Positions 48,178 to 58,488 of a stretch of DNA of 64,000 nucleotides are shown here, piece by piece. Source of the stretch: Stromatinia cepivora (taxonomy: Eukaryota > Ascomycota > Leotiomycetes > Helotiales > Sclerotiniaceae); NCBI GenBank assembly GCA_014898415.1, contig RCTD01000019.1:372001-436000 (forward strand), given 5' to 3'. The position numbers and the translations under genes were made by a program. Numbering within the stretch: the stretch's first letter is position 1; every line of letters begins with the position of its first letter. The notes under the pieces are model-generated. The model did no database searches and was not told where the DNA came from. It saw only the letters and a list, made by a program, of their open reading frames with translations.

Positions 48178-48773
48178 TGTAGTATCCTGCCATGCGATAG
48201 TTATGGCGATCCAATGGTTGTCTGAAAAGCTTCTCTTGATGCGACGAACAAACCAACCAACGCGTAGAAATTGCGACGGGGACGCGATCGGTCGTTAAGA
48301 TTATGAGCTCCCGAGTCGCTGTAGCAAAATAAATCTACCTGATATCCAAGGTATTAATTAGTCATCACTTGCACGTGATCGATCACACGTTATGAGTGGG
48401 GGTTCATGAAGCTATCTCCAAATTTTGACTTACAACCATCTTCAGTACACATTCATGAAAGTCGAAAAGATTGATTTTCTGGATGGATTGTATCAAGATC
48501 ATCTAACACAGAACGGTGACAATAAACATTACTATCATCTCAACATTGTCACCATTACTATCATTCAAACATTGATCACAAACTGACAATCTCCATTAGA
48601 ACCACTGACTTCCACAGTATCTATCATTCATTCCTGGATTTTCTACTTATCATCCCCCTTTTTATATTTCTTCTATCCTTTCTTCACCCCTATGTTCCTT
48701 GTTTATCTGTTATCTATTCTATTCAGTCGTTGTGGTTTATTTCCTTCAAATATTCTTAACTTTATAGTTCGAA
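48178..48773. promoter_or_regulatory. divergent promoter between Rsc9-like and Rec114-like genes
   Basis: 596 bp between two outward-facing start codons. The half next to the Rec114-like gene (48600-48773) is pyrimidine-rich, typical of filamentous-fungal promoters. TCACGTGATC-like sequence occurs near 48372-48382 (CACGTGATCGATCAC). No specific factor can be named. Confidence 0.55.
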
Positions 48774-50859
48774 ATGTCTCAATTCTTCTCTCAAGAGTCT
48801 CATCTCACTTTTCAACAATCACAACGAAATCAAACCATTGTTGTTCCTCTTGTTAAGTTCTCGTGCTCTTTAACCAATCAAGGTAGTACGATAGGTGCGC
48901 AATGGACTCACTACTCGAGGAACGATCTCGAACTTGTGATTCAAGAGGTGCAAGTCAGAAGTGCTGGAAACGAAAATAATTTAATGATGAAAGTAGTGGC
49001 AGGTGCGGAATATCTGGTATCCTACATCTCCTTGTGTGTATACAATATTCAATGTTTTTTAACACTTTTCAAGGAAGAACAAAATTTAGAGGACATTGCA
49101 AGGATCTACAAAGATTTCGTTCCATCACCAGGTAGCGAAATTCCAGTCAGAGTAGTGGTCAAGCGTCCACTTCTTGCACTGCGCTACCCAAAGTTTAATG
49201 ATGTAGGTTTTGGGTGCCGCAAGTTTGTTCCTGCCCTGTCCGCGCAGCTGATATTGGATTTTTAGGTTCGTAGGTTACAATTCAGATTCCGTGATGAATC
49301 AGACTTCAATAGGATTGTCGATACCTTAAGAAGCTTAGGTTTGATGACAATAGAGAGTATATTATCTGCACCTGCCTTTCAATTTCGTCCATCAACCGCG
49401 AACTCGACATCTTCGGCAATATCCACGGCACACTCCACTCCTGCTGCTGCAAGTTATATCCCCCCGTACCAAAACACCGAATTCAAAGTTCCCATGCGGC
49501 CAGACTCAGCTACTTCTACACTTCAGCGACCGAGTAGCTCGAATACGTCTCGATCTGACGATTATCTGTTCAGCAGACCACAGTCCACCATGTCCATAAC
49601 TTCATTCATGCCTCACTCTAAACCATCTATCGAATCACTTAAGAGAGTACAATCACTATATGCTAGTCAAATCGAGAGAGAGGTATGTTCCAATTTTGCA
49701 ATCACATTGGTTAGCTTCATTCTTAACTTTTTTGTAGCAACAAGAGATACAAGCTCCAAATTTCATAGTGCCATTATCAAACGACATTCCTCCAAGTCAT
49801 ATTGCATATAGGAACCCAGTCTTTTCGCCGAAACCCGAAGAATCGCAACGTCGTTTATCTACTTCGCGTTTTTTCGAAACGCGGAAAAAACAATACCTGC
49901 CCGATAGGTTAGCCTCATTCTCTTCGGTCGATGGTACAAATTATCTCAGACATAACGGACATGGGCCTGTGCTAGATAGTTTCAGCCCATTCGAATGTCG
50001 TCCATTGGCTCGCCCAGCTGAGTATTCTATCTTCAGTGCGCTTAGAAAACGCCCAATATCTCTTCCAACCGAGCATGATATCTGCTCTAGCTTTCCCATA
50101 CCGCCAAAGCGACAATTGCCGTTCGTTAGAGTGAAAGATTCTTCGGGATCCGAATCTGTATCTGCTGTCGAAATCAATCAACCTGTTGAAGCTCCGGGTC
50201 AGCGAAAGAGGTCAGTTGAAGAATTCTTTGATGTGAATTCATCACATAGGATTACCATACCTACTGAAAAGTCAACAAAGAGACGCTTCGCAAGTCGAAA
50301 AGCCACGCATCTACCAGAGATGAATGACCGATTAACCAAAGCTGTACCTTCAACAGATAGTTCAGCAGGTGATAACCTTGGTGTTCCCATACTGGCTGAA
50401 GAGCCGTCCCTTCCTGCACTGAGGCCTGTCACCGCACTATCCACCTCAGATCTACCTTCAAAGCTGCAAGCGAAAGAAATCACCGCTAAAGAACGACTTG
50501 TACCAACTCCTCTCAATAAACCCACAACTCCAAAAATGGTAGACAGGTCTACTCAAACTCAAACTCTTTCAGGTCGGGATCATACAGCAGCTCTCAAACC
50601 TGCGCAGAGTGCTTCTGTTGTAGAGGCTCCGTCGAACTTGCCAACAGCTTTTGTATTACAAGAGGATCTAGACCTATTCATATCAAAGTACGCTTCTCGC
50701 TCGCGAATAAACTTGCCCCCACATTATAACGATGTTCCCGCCGACGAACGTCATAAAATGCTCAATGATTTCATCATAAAAAATCTTCAGAATGAGGACT
50801 TTCTTAAGATGGCCCGGGATATGGATGTTTCTTGGCGTAGGATTGGTCTTACGAGATAA
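48774..50859 (+). CDS. meiotic recombination protein Rec114-like
   Basis: Candidate Rec114, a partner of Mei4 and Mer2 needed for Spo11 double-strand breaks. Four exons, 48774-49016, 49074-49202, 49266-49682 and 49738-50859, all phase 0; 636 residues. The N-terminal 160 residues look like the PH-type fold of Rec114: QGSTIGAQWTHYSRNDLELV, PVRVVVKRPLLALRYPKFND, and LQFRFRDESDFNRIVDTLRS followed by LGL. A long Ser/Pro-rich low-complexity middle follows. The last 55 residues are a compact helical domain (FVLQEDLDLFISKYASRSRI; DERHKMLNDFIIKNLQNEDF; LKMARDMDVSWRRIG), consistent with the Rec114 C-terminal domain that binds Mei4. Rec114 diverges quickly, so the call is by layout and short motifs. Divergent from the Rsc9-like gene. 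Confidence 0.55.
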
Positions 50860-51352
50860 TCTGAGGTTCGATATTGCTTGTATTGCTGCATCTATAGCAA
50901 CTGATGGGAAAATGTATGGAATAAGATGGCATTTGGCTAATAGATGCTTGAGGCTCCCCCTGCCGGGTTCGTATAGCATAATGTGAGGATATATATTGGC
51001 TGGATATCTAGGAGTTTGCTTGAATTCAGGGACTGGACCAGACTTCCTTCTGTGATTTATTATTTTCCAGGATCATCGCTAGAAACTAAAAACTCTCGCT
51101 TGCCTTTCTCTGCTCATTAATACAATCCGATGCATTGCCCTAATTTTGGTCAACCATGAGATAAGTTTAATAAGCATTGTATTATGCGTAATAGGTAGGC
51201 AGCAGGTATAGTTATAACTGCCAAGTACTGCAACAGGAACGTTGAAGAAAAAAAGGCTTGAAAGTTATGGATATATTTGCGGTCTCAAACCTATATGCTA
51301 CCACCGTCAGTATCGAAGCTAGCGATACCCAATCTAAAAGTGCCGAGATCCT
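50860..51352. other. 3' flank of the Rec114-like gene
   Basis: About 490 bp, no gene recognised. It leads directly into the first (reverse-oriented) copies of the dyad repeat array. Confidence 0.45.
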
Positions 51353-51778
51353 TAGATATGCAACAGAGCAAAGCGCCAAGCTACTAATGCCGAGGCTTGA
51401 AATACCAAGAAATCATCAGATTTGCAACAAAAATGTTTTGCAGATGCTAGAAACACCAAAGCTAAGGGGTCGTAGATGTGCAGCAGATGACATATCCAAA
51501 CCCGAGTAGCAAGCCTATTGAATGCCGAATCTATTAAATATGCAACAGTGCTCGTGGGACCAGAAAGTATGTCGTAACTTGAACGACGAAACACCATAAA
51601 AGAACACATCTCCCTCGGAAACATTATGTTGCTTCTTTATAACTCTGTGATGCTACTGGTATAGTTTGGTGACACCAGGACTATCATTATGTCTACTACT
51701 TCGAAAGCTGCACTACTCCTATACAAGCGTGTTCTGAACTCCAATGTTGCACATCTGAGAAAGATCGACATTACTATG

Positions 51779-52373
51779 TAGGCTGCGCATAAATAATCCG
51801 CTATCCATGGATATCTGTGAATAATCTGCTCTGTAGATTATCCATTAGGGATACTATCCGTTTTGTAAATTATCCATTGAGATTTTAAAATAGTCCGATC
51901 TATATGAATTATCTGTAGATTATTTATAGATAATCCATTGATCTATAAATAAATATAATTTGTATAATTTATAAAGATTAGTATAAAAATATAGGAATAG
52001 TTTTAAAAAATAAGCGAATATTTATCAATCTATAGATTATCTATAGATTATCTATGTGACGAACCCAACGAGCGTTTAAAGATCAACCTTAGAATTAAAA
52101 GCTATAAAGCTAAAGAGAATGTGCTACGAAGCTATATATATGATCAGCTCGGAGCTTAGTACTGTACTAGCCCGATCGTACGCGATCACGTGTATCTCGT
52201 GACAATCTATAAATAGATAGATTATCTATGGATTGATAGATATTTATAAATAATTTACAAATAATTTATAGATATTCATTTAGATTCTTCAATTATTTGT
52301 TTTGTTAATGGATTATCCACGGATTATCCATTAGAGCTATTATCCGCCCCGCGGGTAACCGTTGCGCAGCCTA
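51779..52373. mobile_element. 595-bp hAT-type MITE
   Basis: Ends are the perfect inverted pair TAGGCTGCGCA ... TGCGCAGCCTA. The element is flanked by the 8-bp direct duplication TTACTATG (51771-51778 and 52374-52381), the size made by hAT transposases. Subterminal DNA is rich in GATTATC / GGATTATCC motifs in both orientations. It encodes no transposase and so is non-autonomous. It interrupts the dyad-repeat array. Confidence 0.9.
52055..52204. mobile_element. 150-bp solo-LTR or TRIM-like element nested in the hAT MITE
   Basis: A block of normal composition inside the AT-rich MITE. It begins TGTGACGAACCC and ends ATCTCGTGACA, with ends TGTGACGA / TCGTGACA that pair at seven of eight positions. 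A 5-bp duplication ATCTA flanks it (52050-52054 and 52205-52209). The TG...CA ends and 5-bp duplication fit an LTR-type insertion; size fits a TRIM LTR. No coding content. Confidence 0.75.
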
Positions 52374-54810
52374 TTACTATGTATTTTGGCTGAGTAATAC
52401 AATTATGATTTTAATCCTTTATGTTGCACGTCTGATGAGGCTCCACTCTGCTAGGGAAGTTAAACTTTACAGGCGTGATTTGAGCTTCTTACGTTGCACA
52501 TCTGAAGGAGATAGTATTTTGGGATATCCTTGCCGAAGCTAATTATGTCACAAGCAAGCGCTATTTGATGTATTTATGTTGCATATCTCAAAATTGTGTG
52601 CGCAGACAACTATATATTGAACGAGTGTACAATAGATTCGAAGTCCATATGTTGCATATCTGAAAATTGTATGCACGGACAAACTGGATTAGACATGTGT
52701 AAACTAGATTCGAAGTCATTATGTTGCATATCTCAAAATTGTATGCACGGACAACTGTACTGAACAGGTGCACACTATTGTAAGCCCCAACATACTGACG
52801 TGATTTCAAACTCTCCTGTTGCATATCTAATTGAGGCTCAGCACACATATAAGCTAAGTGAGACTTCACATTAACGTTGCAAGCTATACTACTAATGCAA
52901 TTTGAACTTCTTATTTTGTACGTCTGGATAAGTGATTATGTCATAATCCTGAGCTATCTTCAACAAACGTTATTGAGCCCATTGCGTTGCATGTCTGGAT
53001 AATAGATATACGTCACTATCCGCAGGTACCTCTCTGCAAACGTGGTCTTGTTCGTATTGTTGCAGATCCTAGACAAGAGATTCGTCATTAATATGAACTA
53101 ATTAAGCGTCCTCCGAACTGATGCTGTATGTCTGAGTGGGAGACCCACTTCATTGTCACGATCTAGCCCATATATAGCGTGGTCGAAGCCATTATATTGC
53201 ACACTTGAGTTCTGATAGACATTGGCAGTATACTATACAAGCCTAGTTAAGATCACTATGGGCAAGGATTGGCGCACTCAGCTATTACATAATCCGACGC
53301 ACCTATACCACAATAAGTTTCTTCAAGCTGGCAAGGTAATGTGTCAGAAAATCAGTTGTACCTTGCTAAGTATAGAACAGCAAGATAATTGTGATGCTGA
53401 AGTGAACTGGTAAGCCAAGACTATCAATCACACGTAAGCGATGCACTAACTCTTTAGGACAGCCAAGGAATATGCATAACTTTTTGCAAATCCAGTAGTA
53501 TTTTGTTGCTGACGGTGGCAAATCGAATGCCTTTCTCTTCCAAGGCCCATATCTTGCTGCGCTGCGTGAAATGCTAAGCGTGGTGGCTAAAATGCAGGTG
53601 ATTAGCGAGTCTCTACTTTTGGTGGTCAATGCTAATTCCGATCTCTCCTATAAGCTCGATGCAGAGACTCAAAATAACAGCAACAGTGATACAAGATGAT
53701 ATACCAGTCTAGACCAGGCCAATGTCAGACCAATTATTTATTCTTTTATAGATAGATCAAAAATAGCACAAGTATCTGACTTTTAGCCATCTAACTTTCG
53801 CTTATGATATTCTCCGATCATGACATAAAAGTGGGGCCCTGGAAGAATTTCTCAACCTATCATCCTGCCTATGGACCGAGGGTGATTGTATTGACTCAAA
53901 GCGATGCTACGATCAACTGTGATTTTACACAATAAATTGAAACATTTCTCGGTACTAGGTGAATTCTGAGTCTTCATGATTGTCTCATTAGACGCCCACC
54001 AAAAGTTGGGAGACCACTAATAGGGATATCCTAAAGGGAATACTAATTAAAGTGGCTAAATTTCTCTATATCATACTTTGGTAATTCAAAGATACTTTGT
54101 TGCATATCTGAAAGATCTGCATAAAAACCATCGCTAGTTGAAAAGAAATTCAATGAATTCTTTTGCACATCTGAAAGATCTGCATAAAAACCATCGCTAG
54201 TTGAAAAGAAATTCAATGAATTCTTTTGCACATCTGAAAGATCTGACAAAGATCCTATTAATCCGAGGCATACTAGAATCCGCTCATATTCCCAGTTGGC
54301 CACCTTTCACCAATCACCTTCTTCGTGACGGCAATTCAGGTTCGCCTTGTTGCATATCTAAAAGATCTGCATGGCAGATCCTACCAATTGAAGACTTAAT
54401 AGCATCCCTACTGTTGCATATCTAAAAGATCTGCATAGGTTGGGAGCCTACTAGCCTCAAATTCTGCCTTTAACTGACCAAATCCTATCTATCACAGTAT
54501 GAATGGAATGGTAACAGAAATCTGTTGCATATCTGAAAGATCTGCATAAAATTTCCGACTGACTGGAGGTTGTTCCATTTATTCTGTCGCATATCTGCAG
54601 AAATCTGCATAAAATCTTTCAAAAGTAAGAGGCTATTAGCATCTGTTTCGCTTCTAACTAACTATTCCCAGCCAATCGACTCACTGAAAAAGCATGGCGA
54701 CAGTAGAATGTTGCACATCTGAAAAATCTGCATTAAATCTCCGACTAATTGAAGAGTATTTCCGATTTCGTTTACATGTGTTGCATATCTGAAAGATCCG
54801 CATAATATCT

Positions 54811-56984
54811 CTTACGGTTAGAATCCAATAACTTTTTTCTAGCTCACCAACTTCCGCCAATCACACCAGGGTGAGTGATGGAGTTTAGTCCACTTGAAGT
54901 TAAAGGGGTATGCATAACTTTCTGCCAATCTTGATATTAACAAACTTAAAGATATACAGGATCCGATATATTGTTGAGATATCCATGAGACGCTGCCGTG
55001 TGAATTATTGGACAGTCTGAATCAAGAAGCACTTCACAACATATTGTATTCGGAGTGATTGAGGACAAGACAGAACTTCCATTCATTCAGTAGGTCAACT
55101 GCTGATGGTTGACGATCGGAAATCAACACAGTTTCATGAATAAACTACTTCCGGATGAAGCTCAAATGAAGAATGGAAAACGAAAGCGCAACCCAAGGAT
55201 CCCAAATTCTCAAGCGTTATCCATCTAGCAAATTTCAGCGCCACTAACAGGAGCCTCCTACCTAAGACGTATAAGCAAATACTACGGCAGTTAATTAGCC
55301 TCACAAAATAAATAAATCTTATAAACTTCCTGAAAGCTTCTTTCCTGCTGCTGTAAAGTGGGTTGTTCTTTGTACGTAAATTTTGAAATCAGATATACAA
55401 TAAATTCCGATTGAAAATTCAGATGTGGGACGTTTTTCTGGCCTCGCGGCATGGGCTCAACAGCATTGCATTTAATCTCCGATATTAGCTATTCTTGCCC
55501 ACTGAGAGACTTTAATTAATCGTTTTTGATTGGCACTCTTAGTCTTGACTGGGTAGTGTGAATTATAATTCTACAAAATACATCAAAATTCAGGCCGAGC
55601 TCTAGCTCAAGGTGTATTAACATAGGTTGGAATGTTTTGGACCTTGCAAGTTCTTGTACTTAGACATGTAAGAGCATTCGTTGACCTTGAGCATCGTTGT
55701 GAACGGACTATTGGCAAAACTCTGACTAGTGATAAATCCTACTCATCATTAGATAAGGAGATCCGCCAAATAATTTTATTGCGGTAGTAGTAGTCAACTC
55801 GCTAGTAGAGCTTAGTAGTGTTCCACTCATTACCTAAGCATGATTCGGAATTTCTATCACTAGAATAAATAATGAAAACTGCACATTTTTTTATAGAAAA
55901 AAAAGACACGAAAGTCTCAAAAGGATGATGGAAATGATTATGATGATTATGAGTTACTTAATCTCGTTCTTATCGTTCTAAAATCACAATTTTGGCCCGG
56001 AGTTGAAGAAATTCATGCCGTTCGTTGGCGTTAGCTCAAGCTCACCGTACTAAGGTTAAGCGAGAACCACCCCTCAATGAGATGAAGTGGTATACAAAAT
56101 TAGCCGACTTAAACGGAAAACCACATACGCCATTTTCAAGTCACAAGAGGATTTCGACATCCAAATGCAGGTCCTCTCGATGCGTTTGCTATAGCATTGT
56201 TAGAAATGGAGGAAGTATATGATATTATTAGATTATAGAATCACTATAAGTAATCCATATAAAGCTGTAGAATGGGTACTAGTGTACTCGCTAAAGCTAA
56301 GTACAGCACCTGGCACGTGTTTTCTAACAAGTACATACGCTTTACATGTTTAATGCCTTCAAAATATTTTCTCTAGAGTGAACGGGTAACCAATTTCAAA
56401 ACTTGAGGTTTTGGGAAATGTAATGCTTGTGGCTATTTCGTACATAGAATTGACAGCAAAAATGCACAGGATAGAAGTAAGTCTTATATCGTAAAAAATA
56501 TGACTAGCCTGCAACCCGAGATCTTTGGTATGTGTATTATATGCGCCTCAATTGCAGAAGCTATGCGCGATCGGGTTCGCTTTAGTAAATCCTCACATTC
56601 CACACAGTAAACTTGGTGAACCTTGAAGGTGTGAACGTGGCAAGTCCGCTAAGATCACCCCGATGCTCATATGACGCATTCTCTCCTTGGATTAGAGTTT
56701 CTCGCCTAACTCAATCGTCCGCCAAGAGAAGTAACGATGTAAATAATATCAACGTAATCCATAGAGAGTAATAACTATCTTACTAAGGGCTATTTTACCC
56801 TAGGAATTGTTATTATGTTCATGGAAAAATTTTAATGCTGCAATCAAAACAATTCATCATCAAAAACTGCACCGCGGAATTTCAATTGACTCAGTAAAGA
56901 AACCACGCTACCAGTTACAAAAGATATCAAGAGCTACTGAAATTTCGATCAAACTTCGCGGGTAACAAGATAGAAACCCCAAAA
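54811..56984. other. intergenic, no gene recognised
   Basis: About 2.2 kb. GTATGCATAACTTTCTGCCA at 54909-54928 resembles ATATGCATAACTTTTTGCAA near 53470, so this flank shares some repeat material with the array region. The short open frame 56025-56222 has no recognisable domain. No transposon ends or RNA genes were seen. Confidence 0.45.
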
Positions 56985-58488
56985 ATGGTCCAGCGCAGCC
57001 GACTCAGCAGTGCTGCCAATCATTTTCTTAACGGTCCACACAAATGTGCCTATAAGTACGTCGGAAATTGGTATGATGCATATGAGCTCGAGGAAGCTTC
57101 TCCCTACGCTCCTTGGCTTAATTCCCCAGTGCCTCCAGCTCCTACAATTCCTTATCTTGGGGACTCTGATTGGAAGTCCGCTAAGTCTGCTGCAGTGGAG
57201 CTTGAGAGGTGTGAGAAATTTGAGCTGGCAGAGCTCAGGCGCCTCGACGAGCAATTGCGTTGGTCCTACGGAAAACTTGCCCGCGGTGATATAGATGATA
57301 TAGTAAGTCATATCAGTATCCCTCCATCCCTTTGACTTTAGGTTGCAATGGTAGAATGAAGGAAATGAAGCAATCAAGAAACCACACAAGCTAATGAAAT
57401 ATTAGACGACGACGGACTTGTTGCCTCCGTCAATTCGTTTACGACTCATGAGAAAGGGTGATATGGCCGGTGAAAATGATTGTGCAAACGGTCAAACGCC
57501 TCGCGACCCTTCCCAGTCCAATCTCACATCTGGTACTTGCAGGAAAATAAATCGAGCTCCTCGAACTCCTCTTCCCTCAGCCCCCACACCTCAAAAATAC
57601 AAGTGGCTTGTCCGCCGGCTCTATGAGAATCGTCCTCTGTCCCATCACAGTGGTGCATTGAGTGAGTTGAAACTGAAGCTGGATATTGCTCAGAACATGA
57701 CGCATGATAAGCCCGGAGAAATATTGCGCGACATGAGAGAGATTATTAACATGAAGGTAATTTTGTTTTGCCCGCAACGCCGGCCTATTACGGTAGGGAA
57801 TAATATCAGTATGAAGGAAAAAGACTTGCGAGACACAAAAGCGGACATCCAAAGGATTAACGGGATGACCCGTGGGGGACCAGATGGGCAGAGTCTCAGG
57901 TCCGTGGCTGACTTGGAAGAGCAGAAAGACCGCGATAACGATCTTCGATGCAAGGTATCGATTAAAAACACGGTCAATGGAAAAGTGGAAGAAGCGGCTC
58001 GTTCGGCCGACGCCCGCAGAGCACATAAGTCTTCCCACTGTGTTCGTACGATGGATCAATATTTCAATCATTTGAAGGAGAGCGGCGGGGCAGATTTTTT
58101 GAAGAAGGCCAAGCATTGTTTAAGTGCAATGCCTTGGTACATGAGGTGTAATTCCCGTCGCGAGCGGGTTCTGGGTACAGGATTGTCCAACTCAATTGGA
58201 GCCGGTAATGGGGTCAAAAGAAAGCGTTCAGGCTTCGAATATGATCCCGATGGGGAGAAGAGCTCGTTGAGGATGGTTACAAATGTTCGTGGTAGTGTTG
58301 ACGAATGTTTGTACGTCATTAAGACGGGTTATGGTCTGGCGACTTCAATCCGATCAGTAGATGATGAATTCGACGAGTCAAATGAATCAATAGAGGACGA
58401 GTCGGAAGAATCGGTAGAAGACCCATCAGATGAGGATGAAGATCAAAAAGAGGCTCCGCCTTCTGCGAAAAGACGACGAATTGGGTGA
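56985..58488 (+). CDS. hypothetical nuclear-type protein with acidic C-terminus
   Basis: Two exons, 56985-57302 and 57406-58488, joined in phase 0 over a 103-bp intron (GTAAGT donor, AGCTAATG branch, ATTAG acceptor); 466 residues. Not recognised. The N-terminal part (MVQRSRLSSAANHFLNGPHK) is Pro/Trp/Tyr-containing (YAPWLNSPVPPAPTIP) and turns into a helical stretch (ELERCEKFELAELRRLDEQL). The second exon has a Pro/Arg-rich segment (RKINRAPRTPLPSAPTPQKY), a likely globular helical part with KYKWLVRRLYENRPLSHHSG, and a central charged helix (DLEEQKDRDNDLRC). The C-terminus is a long acidic stretch (DESNESIEDESEESVEDPSD) ending in a basic KRRRIG, a possible nuclear localisation signal. There is no membrane helix. 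Confidence 0.65.

Larger units (their letters stand above)
51353..54810. repeat. interspersed dyad-repeat array (CRISPR-like layout)
   Basis: About two dozen copies of a short core are spread over 3.4 kb. Reverse-oriented copies: 51353, 51419, 51474 and 51537. Forward copies include 51747, 52423, 52493, 52579, 52652, 52724, 52819, 52987 and then the best set at 54100, 54163, 54226, 54350, 54414, 54525, 54587, 54711 and 54781. The core is TTGCAYATCTGA, extended in the best copies by AAGATCTGCATAA. Together TGCA(T)ATCT-GAA-AGAT(C)TGCA is an imperfect palindrome with 9-nt arms (one mismatch). Spacing in the best set is 62-64, 124, 111 or 70 bp, so the register is near 62 bp or double that. Intervening DNA of about 35 bp is mostly not repeated. 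A 63-bp unit is duplicated exactly (54114-54176 and 54177-54239). No coding frame of note; function unknown. Confidence 0.85.

Noticed and set aside
51353..54810. Calling the dyad array a true CRISPR locus
   Set aside because: The window is eukaryotic, no cas-like gene is present, core copies are not identical, spacing is irregular outside one part, and both orientations occur. I therefore report it as a CRISPR-like layout only.
57757..57809. A second intron (GTAATT...ATATCAG) in the 57-58 kb gene
   Set aside because: Its length of 53 bp would break the reading frame, and the frame is open without it.
57577..58116. Minus-strand frame of 179 codons
   Set aside because: It is antisense to the second exon of the unknown nuclear-type protein, which has good splice sites and biased composition in its favour.
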